Part shown: positions 10,387 to 22,165 of the stretch, piece by piece | How the letters are laid out: each line of letters opens with the position of its first letter | Position numbering within the stretch: the stretch's first letter is position 1 | Source of the DNA: Nitzschia sp. DOCU1 | Lineage: Eukaryota > Bacillariophyta > Bacillariophyceae > Bacillariales > Bacillariaceae | Length of the DNA: 64,000 nt | Reading direction: 5' to 3' | NCBI GenBank assembly: GCA_951394045.1 | Contig: OX595986.1 | Location: forward strand, 2,819,534-2,883,533 | Position numbers and translations under genes: made by a program | The notes under the pieces: model-generated | Seen by the model: the letters and a program-made list of their open reading frames with translations, nothing else | What the model was told of the DNA's origin: nothing | The model's database searches: none

Positions 10387-11357
10387 CTATCTATCTGCAT
10401 TATCTCTCGTGGTTTTTGTTGACCGCGAAACCTCGGCGTTGACGTCAATTGCATTCTCAGCCAAACGCCTTGGATTGTAGAAGCCAAGCTTTAGCAGTTT
10501 GGCAATATCCGACTCGGGGAGAAAAGTGTCAACCACCCAACTATCAACGCGGTTTCAATGAATGAAGTTGTTAGCATTCAAACATCATCATGTATGAAAT
10601 CTCCAACCTAGCTCGAGCCCACTTACCATATCGTCGCCAACGGAAGGATGTCTGTGAACGGCAAAATCTCTTCTGCAAACTCGAGCCCAAATAAAATGTT
10701 GCTTCCATACAAGTTTCTCAGAACAGTTGCTGCAATCGGAGCGTAAATGATGTCGGTGAGCTCCCCCAGAAACGGGACGAGCCCGGACGAGCTGCCAAGA
10801 ATGTCAATGACCAAGCAGATCAGAAGCTTGCCAAAATCTGGGGGAGGCCGTATTTCGTCGGCCTTTATGAACTTTCTACTAGGAGAAGATTCATTCGGGG
10901 ATCCTTTGAAAATGGTCTTTGTAACGAAATCTCCCAGCTGAGATATCTGCGTAGATAGAAACCAAGAAAGCAGGCCAAACGCTAGCGTCGCCAATGCCTG
11001 ACCGATGACGACGGCAAGAAGCTTTCCTTTCAAGTTCGTCCAGAAAACATCCGAGACCACCACTGGATCCACGATTGTGGAACCATCGAATACCTCGACG
11101 ACCGATATAAAGGAGCTGACATCAGGAAGCATTTGTCGAGGAGCATACCGATTCTGAGTACGTTGATGTTGCGGGCAGATAGCCGACGTAAAGCAATTGC
11201 ATTGGGGAATGACAAAAGAATGAACCGAAGGTATCACCCAGAGTGCCAAAGACGACAAAGTCAATATCAAGACTCGCCATTGCAGTCTTCCTCGAACAAT
11301 ATTCGTCACCGAAAAGCGCATTTGCCTCTTTCGAGATCCATCAAAAATTGAGAACAT
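10387..11357 (-). CDS. Conserved plastid-targeted membrane protein
   Basis: Exons 11357-10627 and 10540-10387 with an 86-bp phase-2 intron; the split codon gives Cys in TICWVVDTFLPES. From the ATG at 11357 the protein is about 294 aa; a later ATG at 11321 would give a cleaner signal peptide. A hydrophobic segment (WRVLILTLSSLALWVI) ends in VHSFVIPQ, a Phe-containing signal/transit junction pointing to the plastid. The mature part has a membrane segment (LLAVVIGQALATLAFGLLSW) and a well-ordered block: FGKLLICLVIDILGSSSG, GELTDIIYAPIAA and EEILPFTDILPLATI. I recall such blocks in plastid proteins of plants and algae but cannot name the family. It is transcribed away from the phosphatase gene. 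Confidence 0.8.
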
Positions 11358-11778
11358 GGAAGGTGTATGGGGTCCCAAATTACCAAATGTACCCTCGGCG
11401 ATCCTAAAAGATCAACAATGCAATGATGTAGCTCATTAGGATCCTCGGTGCCTCTTTTCAAGATTGTCGCTCCGCGTTGCAAAACAACGAAGGCTTTTCT
11501 TTTCGGCTCGCTGCCAAAAACACTTGAAAGGCAAAAATAGGCAAACGAATTCATAATTTTGATACATGAGATATGGTACATTTCCTACATACCTTTCACA
11601 CCGTTGAATTTTAGTATCGAAAAGATTCGAGACGTGCTTATTTGATTTCTTGGATGACGTTTCTCCCTCCGAGGTTCGATGGAGTGCGTTTCTCTACTTT
11701 TTCGCAAAAGCTTGCTTTCGGCTGATAATCAGCCATGACCATGTTTGTCGTTGTGGTTGATTCAACGAAACTCTCAGT
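11358..11778. promoter_or_regulatory. Divergent promoter region
   Basis: 421 bp between the start codons of two plastid-preprotein genes on opposite strands (membrane protein, minus; lumenal phosphatase, plus). A shared promoter could co-regulate them; no specific element was identified. Confidence 0.4.
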
Positions 11779-12889
11779 ATGAACCAAATGCGCTTTCTAT
11801 GTGCTCTACTGCTTGTGCTCCATATTTTCTTCTACAGACAGTCTCACGCGTTTGTGGTCACAACGAACGGCCAAAGCCAGCAATGCGTTTCGTTGGCACT
11901 TGGACTCGGCAATGCCGAAATCGACGACGACGACGACGACGATCGTAGTTTGGGATCTTGGGATCGCCGGCGTTATTTGGCTTCGACGTTCCTTCTTTTT
12001 CAGCGACCTCCGATTGCCGCGGCTGCTATGGAGGCAACCGTCAACCTCAATTCGCTTGCAGATCTCCCCCCAGTGACCGATGGTTGCGTCAGAATTTTTC
12101 TTTGCCGTCATGGGCAGACCGAAAACAACCGCTTGCGGAAAGTTCAGGGAGCACGAGTGGACCCTCCGATCAACGAAAATGGACAAGAGCAGGCGCACAC
12201 TTTGGGAAAAGCTATTGGCCGAGTCAAGCCATCGCCAGCTTTGTTCTTTTGTTCGAACCTACAGCGAGCAAAAATGACGGCAGAGATAGCGGCTGCTGAA
12301 GTGAACCCAAAGATTAAAGTGACAAAACTAAATTCTTTGGCGGAGGTTGATTTTGGTCCAGTTGCCGAAGGCCAGCCGGTCGCACTAGCCAAAGCTGGTA
12401 TGCAAGCAACGTACGCAGCCTGGGCGACGGGCAACATTGATTTTCGACCACAGGAAGGCGGCGACAGCGGGAGAGAAGTAAGTATATGTACCAACACATC
12501 AGATGCATAGTTTCATTGGACATTTAATCGTGGAAACTCCTAACCAACATTGCTACCGGCAGGTAATGCAAAGGGCTATCGCTTCGATTACCGAACTAGC
12601 ATCGGCTGCTGCCATGTCAAAGAGCTCTTCGTGTGTTGCAGTGACGCATTCAACTTTCCTGCGAATACTTTTGGCGATGGTTCTAGATATCCCACTTTTC
12701 GAAGCCGCCTCCTTGAGCGTAGTCAATGGAGGAGTCTCTGTGATTGATGTACCTCGTTCTCTGGGGACGAAGCGACTGGGAAAGAAATCAAAGCTCTTTA
12801 GTGGTTTGAATCTTGAAGATGTTGATTTGGAGGTTCCACTGTGTCATGTGACACGCATAAATGAAACTCGGCACCTTCCTTTGCTATGA
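11779..12889 (+). CDS. Thylakoid-lumen histidine phosphatase (phosphoglycerate mutase-like)
   Basis: Exons 11779-12477 and 12563-12889 with an 85-bp phase-0 intron give 341 aa. The presequence has three parts: a signal peptide, a Phe junction (QSHAFVV, ~22-27), and then, after an Asp-rich run, a twin-arginine motif at 63-65 with hydrophobic stretch and AAAA cleavage region (~80-83). Together these predict thylakoid-lumen delivery by the Tat route. The catalytic domain shows RHG at 110-112 with the phospho-acceptor His111, the SNLQRA arginine motif, the acid in AEVDFG and the second His in VTHSTFLR. All key residues of the superfamily are present, so it is probably an active phosphatase or mutase; the substrate is unknown. 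Confidence 0.88.
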
Positions 12890-13017
12890 TAGCTCTCATA
12901 TCCATCTGTCAGAGGCCGCAATCAAGAGGATGTAATTCCATTTCTGCTGCCACATCCAGCAAGAAGAAGGCAAGCAGCAGTCAACTGGCGCCAAGAGTAA
13001 TGCCTCACTACTGAATT

Positions 13018-16000
13018 TCATCGTGGGGTGACGGCGATGACTTCGAAGGGTTGCTGCGGGGTTAACAACTCGGGATACTTCTTCTCCAAGTGCTCTACTT
13101 TGGCGTTGGCTCCCCAGCTGCTGTAGTATTTCATGGCTTCACGAAGTCGGTACTTGCCCTCCTCGAGATCTTTCATAACCTCGATCTGAAATGCAGCCAT
13201 GCGTTCGCTAGCAAGACCAGCGTCATGTTGGTAGCCTCCCCTGGCAGCGAGGAGAATGGCGACTTCATACTGCTTACTCGCTAAATATTTGCGCCCTGTG
13301 AAGGCAAGAAATTCGGCTTCCAACAGGGACTCTTGGTGCTTGACGTTCGGGTTGCCTTTTTCCTGCCAACTCTTGAGTTTTGCTCGGCAAATCTTACCCA
13401 ATCTGGCGTACTTTCTCTTCCCCGTCTGCCGGGCGACCGCAAAACAAGAGATGCCTTTCAAATAAGCATCAGAAATGATTTGGGGAGAGGCCACATGGGA
13501 TTTCGCTTCAAAATCGTGCCCATACTTGACCATGCTGTCCACTTGCCAAGCATGTTCACCAAAGTAAGTGCATAGGGTCCCTTGAAACACTACGACGGCG
13601 GCATTCCAAAAATTATCCACGCGGGCCCTCGCAAGGTCGTCTTCGCTGAGCGCCTGCCCAAAAAACTGTGTTGGATCTTCGGCATTATCTAGACCCATCA
13701 GATTCAGAAACATTTGGCGCATCGACTTCGCGCTCTTGATAGCCTGCTCACGCTTCAAATCCTTCATTTGTTTAGTATATGACGTAATATCGGCCTCCAA
13801 CATGTGTAAAGGACTTCCAGACAAGAATTGGAGTAAAATGTAGTGAAAAATGGCCCAAATTGCACTTTCCGTGTCACTAAAAATGAGGGTGAGTCGAAAA
13901 TTTTGTAAGCGAAACGAGCTCGACACAAAAAATTAAAATCAACCGTCGTCCACACACGTACCCTGTTTGTAGGCCCACATCGTATGCTTGTAGTAGAGGC
14001 TTGGTCTGGCTCCGGAAGGGTTGTGTCCAAGGAAACAGAAAGGAATGGACGCAAAACATTGCTCGCGATGCAATCAAGTTAGAACCAGAGCTCCGCAAAA
14101 TATCAAGAGCATGTTGACCGTATTTTGCGCCCCCTTGAATATCATCTAAGATGCCAGTTAGAATCATGCCAGTTGTGGCAAACGCGGCAGCAGAGTACTC
14201 GCAGACACCATATTTCATGGTCCAGTTCATTGTACGAAAGACTACCAGTGGCAATCGATCATCTTTCAACATGTAGAAACAGGTAGCGAGCTTATCAAGC
14301 AATTTCATTAACTCAGCCCTGGTTGGATCTTTCATGCGATTGAGCTTTGTCGGATCGCGCGATTTCAATGTAACCTTGACGCCAATGATATTCCGAACTA
14401 CTCCCAGAGCCACGATAGCCGAATTCTTCGGAAACCGACAGTTGAACTTTGCGAGGACTTCCAAGGCTAGGTCAGCAGCCTCTTGCACCTTCCCAAGATT
14501 GAAAACGCTGTCAATCCAAGTGAGATAAACATCTAACTTGTCCTCGAGAGGTTGGTCTTCTTGCGACAAAACTTCTTTACAATACCGCTCCATCGTCTCT
14601 ACGTTGCCCAGAAAGCCCTCGGCCTTGGCCCCGATAGAATAGAGCTTCAAGCTCAGCGCGTAGTGCTGCTTCCAGTGGTCACTAGGTAGCAGTTCGATGG
14701 CAATCGCCACGTATTTGGAGGCGCTCTCAAACGCCGAAACTTTGATCGCCTTTCGGCTAGAATCAAAATTTAATTGCGCATGCCTCAACCGTCCTGCGAA
14801 GTCGCCTTCTGTTGGTGGAGAATCATTCAAAAGGTTCACCACAACGAAAATTGCCGTATCCAACCCCTCCTCGCTCAACTCTGATACCAAGATTTCTCCG
14901 ACCTGACGTTTCCAGTCACCCCGTTCGTCTTTCGGAATAAGCTCAATTGCGGCTTCGTGTATCTTATCATGACTCCATCTCCGACGTGGTGGTAAGACGG
15001 AGCCCTTGACAATAAGACCTTCTGCTTCCAGCTGTTCCAAACCACCAATGAACATCGAATCGTCCGCTGACCGACCGTCAAGAATATCAGACTTGCTCCA
15101 TAAAAGTCGCAAAGTGTCAACCTCGAATGTAGAGCCAAGACAAGAAGCTAGCTTGAGCATCTTCAAAAGTTCGGCCGGGAGACCCAGCATTTTCCGTTTC
15201 AGTAAATCTACGACATTGTCGCTAGCTTGAGTGCTTGATTCAATTTCCTCCTCGTTCCATATCCAGGAGAAGGTACCAAAGTTGAATTGTAAAAGTTTCT
15301 TGTTATACAGCATGGCCAAATAGTGCAGAAGGAAAAAGGGGTTCCCATTCGTCTTGTCAAGACATATCTGCGCCAAAACTAACGTACGTGAGTCCCCTTG
15401 ACAACTGAGCACATCTTGGATGATTTCATGGACAGCCTCAATATCCAAGTCGTTGATTTCAAGACGACTCAGAATAAAGTCCCCGTCCTGGCTTTTGGTC
15501 TCAAGCTCACGTAAGCACTTGTAGAAGATATGGGTCTCGTCTACCTCGTTGGATCGATATATACCGATGACCATGAACTTCGGATTCTGCCGATCTAGCA
15601 TTAGAACCTCCAAAAGATCCAAAGAGGAGCTATCTGCCCACTGAAGATCGTCTAGCACTATGAGCAGCGGGGATAATTGTTTTGACACAACTCGCAAGAA
15701 CCGCAAGAAAGTGAATTGAATCCGATTCTTGGCCTCAACGGAGGAAGCCTTTCGCGACGACGTGGCTGATTCATCGTTCGCAGTCATACCAGACCCAATC
15801 ACGTCCCCAATATCAGGGATGACTTCGGCTAGCAAAGAAACCTCCGAGCCCAACGTAGCCCTCATATCGTCGCAAATTGCTTGGAACAGATTGCGGTTGT
15901 CGTCTCGGAGTTTGAGAATTTCCCCACAAATCTCGGCACCCGCGCTCGCAATCCCTGAATAGGGCTCACTTCTCATATTCAAATCGAATTTACCCCTTAC

Positions 16001-16405
16001 ATAAATCCCTTTATGCCGGATTACTCGAGGTTGGAGCGTCGCTACAAGTTCACTCTTTCCGCTCCCGCTAGCCCCAGAAACGAGCGTTAAGCGCCGTTGC
16101 GTCGTCGAGTCAACGAGTGACTCGAGCTGGTTCTTGAGGTCGATAATCTCCTGTTCCCTCCCATGAATATCCACCGAATCAAATTTCAACTTATCAATGG
16201 TCAAGCTTGACAAATCATTGCTTTTGCGTTTCTGAGGCGGTAGAGCAGAAAAGGATGACAAACGTCCGGTTGTACGTGTCCCACTGCTCCCGCCTAACGA
16301 TATCCCTATTTTCTTGTAGAAGCTTTCGTCGCGATCCAAGGATGAAAGTTCCTCACTATCATCGCCCAAGCTTCCCAGCGAAAGCCTTTCCGACGAGGAC
16401 GACAT
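13018..16405 (-). CDS. Large STAND-like ATPase with helical repeats
   Basis: Exons 16405-13962 and 13876-13018 with an 85-bp phase-2 intron give about 1,100 aa. The frame is open upstream to 16495 but the first ATG is at 16405. A Ser-rich head is followed by an AAA_16-type NTPase: GREQEI entry, Walker A GASGSGKS (111-118) and Walker B LLIVLDDLQWAD (~247-258), followed by the sensor-like SRLEINDL region. The remaining ~650 residues are helical and TPR-like (for example EVLAKFNCRF and KYGQHALDIL). This is the 'predicted ATPase' half of large bacterial and algal signalling proteins, which often carry a kinase or cyclase domain; no such effector domain is visible here. It probably acts as a nucleotide-dependent scaffold; partners are unknown. 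Confidence 0.85.
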
Positions 16406-16608
16406 GAGAACTCCTCTAGCAGTATCAACGTTTACAAAAAAATGCAAAAGTATCTTCTGGGCCTCAATCAAGCTGGAACGTACTACGTGCCTCACGCCTA
16501 TTCCATATGCACAATATAGTGGAAGAAAATAACACCACCATCAACTTTCCTTATTCCCTCATACTCCTTCTAGCAAGAGGAGTCGGGCAGGGGCGGGGGA
16601 GGACTTCG

Positions 16609-16813
16609 CGTCGCACGCGTCGGATGCGTGGTTTGTCGTTCCGCTTGCCCAGTCGCCACAGTGAGAGATAGCGAACCCCAACATCTCAAGTCATCCAACG
16701 CTTCCGACGCTTCCCACGCTTCCGACGGGATAAGAGAATCATAAGAGCATCATAAGAGAAGAATTTCCGATCGCTACGGAGTCTGTTTCAAAATGCTCTT
16801 ATAAATTTAGCTT
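16609..16813. repeat. Composite AT-rich/CG repeat, copy 1
   Basis: Contains cgtcgcacgcgtcggatgcg (16609-16628), a tandem of acgcttcc units (about 16697-16727), the ataagagcatcataagag stretch (16741-16758) and a 26-bp core running from tcaaaatgctc to atttagctt (16788-16813). All of these have relatives near 22.17-22.42 kb in the same plus-strand orientation. No coding sequence is visible. It is probably a dispersed noncoding repeat or a remnant transposon end. Confidence 0.6.
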
Positions 16814-16912
16814 TGCTGTTATGACTAATCGGACCTTTTTGGTTTACGAGTTCCTAGCAAAAGATAAATCTGTACGAACAGCTTCTGTAGCCCTAGTACC
16901 AGCCTATCGCCA

Positions 16913-18174
16913 ATGCCTAGGCGGCGTTCATCTCGTTTTGACCATGATGGACCACGCCGTCGTTTGACAGGAATCGATCAGGGCTTTCGTTCAACAGAGG
17001 TATGTTGTTAAAACAGCTATCGGTGATCGATTGCGTCAAGTCGCGGGCTTCGGGCAATAGTTTTCACACTTAAAATGCTCCATCTTCGTGTTTCGCGTTA
17101 TTTTGACCATGACGCAACCCCATGGTCCTTCGGCTGGCCGTGAGAACTATCATGCTGGCATCAAGGTGTTGTTTTGGTTGTGATGGCTGGCCTATTACGT
17201 CGGTTTTGGGGTATTTTTCAAAGGATCAGCTTCTACGAAGAGCGCTCGTATCTGCAGTACCAGGTACCTTATCGCTAAAACTCACGCCGTCGTTTAACCA
17301 TGGCGGTACTGCGTCGTTGTCGTGAGCGTGTACGATGCGGCGCAGCTACATGAAGACAAGTCATTGGAAAGGTCCTACAAGTTCGACAAATTGCCGCGGA
17401 GAAAAAAGAGAGGGCTATAGGCTTGGCAGTTAATCCTCCAGACGATTGGAAACCATGGGAGGTTGACGAGCACGTACGTGGTGGGTGTGGTCGACGATGG
17501 TTCCCGAAGAAGAGTTGCCAGCAGGTCGCGATCGCAGGTGATCGCTTTAAGGACACTGGTGGCTATTAGAGCAGGTACCGTTTGGATGCCCCCACAGAGA
17601 TGCGGCGAAGAAATTGGGCGCAGCCAATTCCCAGTTCGAATTCGACAACAATCATCCATTTCGGTACTTGGGAGTTCCCATTTCGCCCTTTTTGAAAACA
17701 TCAGGCATTGTAGCCAAACATCGCAACGAAGAGGGTGGTATGGGAATTTACTTTTACAAGAACGTGACGGCGGGTGGCGATTGGATTATTCAAGAGACCA
17801 TCTCCAATAGCGCTTGGGTGTCAACTCTGCTGCCGTCGAATGCACCACTGTCCACCTTCCGTGGCATTACACAGAGCCGGGCGTCGATCGATATTCATAG
17901 CCCACCGGATGTGACACAGGTCACGGCTTTGAGCTGCGTCTTTCGAGCGGGACGTCAGGGTGCAGCGACGGACCATGATTCGATTTTGTTTGACGTGGAC
18001 TTCAAGTCGGGTCTCATTTCCGGGGGCACGACAAATGCGCACTGGTATCGCCTTGGACTCCATGACCTGGCCGATGTCCTTGGAGATCGCACCATAATTA
18101 TTAGAGCCATCCAGATGGTGACATTGCAGTCTCGGGAAATTACGTTCCAGATTTCATGTCGATGCTCCATTTAG
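16913..18174 (+). pseudogene. ATP-grasp-like gene, disrupted or with unresolved exons
   Basis: The 3' part is open from 17551 to 18174. It ends with blocks resembling the sugar-transfer-associated ATP-grasp family: WIIQETISNSAWV, LSTFRGITQSR, CVFRAGRQGAATDHDSILF and DVDFKSGL, which match that family's C-terminal metal- and substrate-binding half. Upstream fragments (a GWP..VLGYFSKDQLL segment near 17180-17225, NHGGTAS near 17297, YDAAQLHED near 17332) lie in different frames separated by stops, with no set of plausible introns that joins them. A possible first exon starts at ATG 16913 before GTATGT. I read it as a decaying gene, though extra introns cannot be excluded. A second, inverted copy lies at about 21.30-21.80 kb. 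Confidence 0.5.
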
Positions 18175-18527
18175 TTGAACAGAGCCATTTTAAATGTACC
18201 CTGACGTCCCTTTTGCAGGATGGGACGTTGTCCTTAGTGCCGATCCAAAGCTGCCAGTGTGCTTGCTGGAAGTAAACTTGTCGTGCAATTTCTTCCGAGG
18301 TCTTTGACAAGAAGGTAAGCAGCAGATAGTTCCATGTCGGTTCGAGACACTTATCATTACGCTTATGAAAATATTTGCTCACCCGATGATCGTTCTACCT
18401 TTCAGGTCTACTTGGATTTTGTTGACGAATCAGATTAACTGCTGATGCCGAAGGAAAGAAATTCTGCCGGCCGCCACCAATCCTTTCTCATCTGGACCAA
18501 GGGGAAAGACGCAGACGTTGGCCGACG
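18175..18527. other. Intergenic, nothing recognised
   Basis: About 350 bp between the ATP-grasp-like and ABC-transporter genes. No repeat, ORF or motif that I would support. Confidence 0.35.
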
Positions 18528-20634
18528 ATGCCACAAATGAGCGGTCCCACAGAAAAGAAGCACACCATTATTGAGAGCAGCCATCAACGTTTCTGCTACC
18601 TCTTGCTACAGCACGCTTCCGAGGCTGACACTATCATCATGACGCCTTCTTTTTCTTGGCCAAGGTCGTCCTCGGTTCTTGGGATACTGCGGATATTCCT
18701 GGTGTCAAGCATCTTGGTTACTGTCCACCCGTTTACTTCTGAAAACATTGGAACAATGTCCAGATCCATTCCACGACGAAGCGGTGGAAAAACAAGTTGT
18801 TCTCCCTTCAGCCCTCGGCATGCAGTAACACTCGGCAAAGACGCTACCTTTTGTGACCCCTACGAAATGGCAAATAAAATCGAACCGGAAACGAAACCTC
18901 TCCCAAAATCTATGGCATTTTATGCTCGATTCGTCGTCAACTACCTTTTGCAAAACCGGCTCGACAAGAAGAGCAAGGAAAAGGTGAAGGGAAGGAGAAG
19001 GGCCATGTGGAAGAAATTAGACGAGCAACGAAGGAATATCATGACGCTCGCCGGATATACATCGCACATTGTCGTTCCTTCCTTCCTTTTTCTTTTCTTG
19101 GGCGCACTAATGACTTCAGTGGTGCCTTCTTACTACAGCAAATGCATTCAATGTGTCGCAACTCTGTCAGCGACGCGAGGGGAGCTAATTCACGCATTTG
19201 TGGGTCTCAGCGTCAGTAGCATTTTAGCAGCACTCTTCACTGGTCTACGAGGAGCACTTTTTTGGATCGGGGGTAAGTAGTCAAGGAATCGAATAAACGG
19301 TCGTCGATGAAGCCAATCTCACCGAACGTTTACAGGAAGTCGTGCCAACTACAATGTTCGGGTCAAGCTGCATCGGAGTCTCTTGTTGCAGGAGGCAGCG
19401 TTTTTCGACTCGAACGAAGTTGGGTATTTGTTGAGTCGTCTAAACTCGGATGTAAATAAAATTGGCCAAGTGATCAGCTACCATGTTAATGTTGTTTTGA
19501 GGCAATTCGCGCAGTTTGTGTTTGGCTCCATTTATTTGGTCAAAATTTCACCCAAAACTGTCCCTATGGACGTTTCTAGGAGTTTTGCTTGTCGGCTGGT
19601 TGTCGGCAATCTACGGTGAATTTGCGAGAGAATTGGCTGAAAAGGTACAGGACACATTTGCAGAGGGAACGGCAGTCGCCGAGACCTCGTTTTCGATGAG
19701 TGAAACTGTGCGGGCTTTTGACGGTATCGAAGTCGAGTCTGACAAATATGAGGGAGCTCAGGGCAAAGCTTTGGAACTGGAGGAGGTACAGGCCTGGGCC
19801 TTCGGCACGCACAAATTCTTAAGCGACTCCTTGCAAACGATTCTACATGTCGGACTTTTACTAGCCTGCTGGGTTGTTGGAAAATCAGGGGGCCTTCCCG
19901 CGGGACAGCTTACAACATTCATGTTTTACACCAACTTTGTGCTGGAATCGTCAAACGAAGTCGGAGACCAATGGGCGAAAATCCAGCAAGCTGTTGGTGC
20001 TTCAACTAGTGTTTTTGATCTCATCAAGCGCATGCCGGCTGTCCGTGATCCTCCGAAGCAAGTTGTCAAAGAACCATTGAAAATGCCCGAGGACGCGCTG
20101 ACGAAAGTCAATGGCGACACCGACGCCAAGCTGCCTATAATTTCCATGAAAAATGTTAAACTGGTGTACGAGGCCATGGAACGACCAGCTTTGTCCAATA
20201 TCAACCTCGACATCTACCCAGGAGACAGAGTTGCACTAGTCGGTCGGAGTGGAAGTGGAAAGAGCTCAATGCTACGGAGCTTGATGCGTTTCTATGATCC
20301 TTCGGAAGGATCCATTAAAATTGGTGACGAGGATCTTCGAAATCTAACCCGAGCTGAAACTGCGGGAAAGATTGCGGTGGTCGAACAGGAACCCCACGTT
20401 TTCCCCATGAGTCTGATGGAAAATGTCCTGTACGGAGTGGAGAAAGACGCAACGGATCCTACGACTGGCGCCCCGATCTATAGCGACAATTATCGAAAGG
20501 CAGTTTCCAAGAGTCTGCGGTTAGCAGGACTGTCGGTGGAACCTGGAAACGAACTCGGTCTTGACTTGGAAACAAGGATAGGAGAGGGTGGACGGTCGCT
20601 TTCGGGCGGACAAGTAGTCAAGTTTGGCTTTTGA
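18528..20634 (+). pseudogene. ABC half-transporter, frameshifted and truncated
   Basis: Exon 1 runs 18528-19272 (a start at ATG 18639 would give a signal peptide ending in VHPFTSE, hence possibly plastid-bound), then a 63-bp intron, then coding from 19336. The membrane domain is ABCB-like (LLLQEAAFFDSNEVG, LLSRLNSDVNKIG). At 19554-19557, four A residues shift the frame: the product continues only if one A is dropped (SPK then LSLWTFLG). The nucleotide-binding domain has Walker A VALVGRSGSGKSS and the signature RSLSGGQ. It stops 6 residues after the signature at 20634, so the Walker B, D-loop and H-loop regions are missing and I cannot find them downstream. As it stands it cannot hydrolyse ATP; a sequencing slip could explain the A4 shift but not the truncation. 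Confidence 0.75.
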
Positions 20635-20890
20635 CGCCGTTTCTGGTATGTGTTGGAAATGGGGGTATTGTGTGATCCGGCGTCTTCGAGGGCACCAAAG
20701 AAGGCCACCACTTCATTTGCCTTTGTTGACGATGTTTTTCTTCATCTACCACTGCACGACGATTCATATTGGCAATAGACTTCGACGATTTCGGGGTCTT
20801 CAAAATGGCATGAGGAAGAGCCTGTTCGCCATAGGTTTCGTCGTCGTCATGTTTCCTCTTATTCGAAGCCTTTCTTGGAGGTGATGCGAG
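20624..20890 (-). other. Minus-strand open frame, possible exon fragment
   Basis: An open minus frame overlaps the truncated end of the ABC gene. It encodes a polar sequence with coding-like composition (KASNKRKHDDDETYGEQA, ILKTPKSSKS, NRRAVVDEEKHRQQRQ) and ends at a stop near 20618. There is no convincing start. It may be the remnant of another gene brought next to the ABC transporter by the rearrangement. No family recognised. Confidence 0.25.
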
Positions 20891-21295
20891 TGACCCATCA
20901 CATCAATACAACGTGGTGCTCATCGGACGCAAATTGGCGGGTCGACGGGCGTGAAGGATCGATTGCCTCGAAAGTCAAAATAGAATGCGACGGTTGTAAT
21001 AAAAGTACTAGGAGATGATCACAGTCCCCTGCGCAACGTGACCAGAGAGTAGTAGCATATATTATGATTTCCTTGTTGCCATCATTGGCTTTGGTCCAAG
21101 CGTCCATTGCGGAACATGTATATCCTTACTATGCATCCGCGGTCTCCGATTCCCCTTCTTTCGAGTTACTACTATGACAGTTTTGTTGCCATCACCGCTG
21201 TGTGGGATTTCTTCGAAACCACCTCCATCTCAGTTCATTCTTCATATCACCTCGTGTCAAACGGTGGGAATGCTTCCTTGTCAAGAACCACGATT
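20891..21295. other. Gene-free stretch in the decayed island
   Basis: No gene or clear repeat seen. It separates the ABC-transporter remnant from the inverted ATP-grasp relic. Confidence 0.3.
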
Positions 21296-21795
21296 GGAAT
21301 GGATGATTGTCGTCGGATTCGAATTGGGGATATGAGATATGATGTACTCATTGGAACTGTCGAAACTCAGTCCAAGCATGCCAAAAACAACACCTGCCAT
21401 AACCACCATTGCCTCTATGATTGGCATTCTTCCCTATCGTCAGCTGACAAGGACCACAACCATTCTCGTCGGCCTCGAATGATTTCGAATCGTCCAGACC
21501 AATAAATCCCGTTCCTATAGATCTCTTGTTTTCTTCTCGGTACGGGTCTTGTCGAGCTTGTAGGACTTTCGCGTATAGAAAACGCCAATGGAGCGTCATT
21601 GTCAAAACAACGCCATGTCGTTTTAGCGATACTAGAGCACCATGCACCTGCGGCTAAACGGTCACCCATTGTAGAAACGTCGCTCTGAGACGCTTATCAA
21701 CTCCTCCAACCAATCATCAACAACACCAACCTGCTTTAAGACGAAAGCCCTTCTTGATTCCTGAAGTACCACGGCGCTGCGTCATGGTCAAATCA
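21296..21795 (-). pseudogene. Diverged, shortened inverted copy of the ATP-grasp-like gene
   Basis: Read on the minus strand, this segment aligns piecewise with 16936-17665 on the plus strand. Matching blocks include tttgaccatgac..cgccgt, caggaatc..agggctttcgt, tatcgctaaaac, tcctacaag.tcgacaa, gagaa.aaa..agag..ctatagg, ccga.gacaatcatccatt and several more. It is about 500 bp against about 730 bp, so it has lost internal sequence, and its frames are broken by stops. It is not a functional gene. Confidence 0.65.
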
Positions 21796-22165
21796 TTCGG
21801 CGGCGAAATTTCCGATATTTCAGCTCTCGGGACGACTTGGCTCTCCGCCTTTCGAGGCTACATGAGCCTTCATGACTTCTGGCTGCTCTATTCCCATAGT
21901 CCATGAAGGAACCAGGAGCAACCAGCCCATCCCGCGTCGTACCGCGGGTCATCATCATCGTCGAAGGGAGAGGGTCGAAATCGCTCTATTTTACTCGTGC
22001 TCGCCTGAATTGGAGTTGCCGGCGGGCTCGAAAAATGAGGTTTCTTTCTAAATAGAATTTATGTTCATAATACGTTCTGCAATATGTAAATAATTCAATT
22101 GACGTTGTCGGAAGAAGTGGGACTTGGGGATGAAGTTGAAATAATTTATCGAAAGAGGAGCTCGC
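21796..22165. other. Gene-free stretch in the decayed island
   Basis: No gene was recognised. The sequence leads into the AT-rich repeat copy at 22166. Confidence 0.3.
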
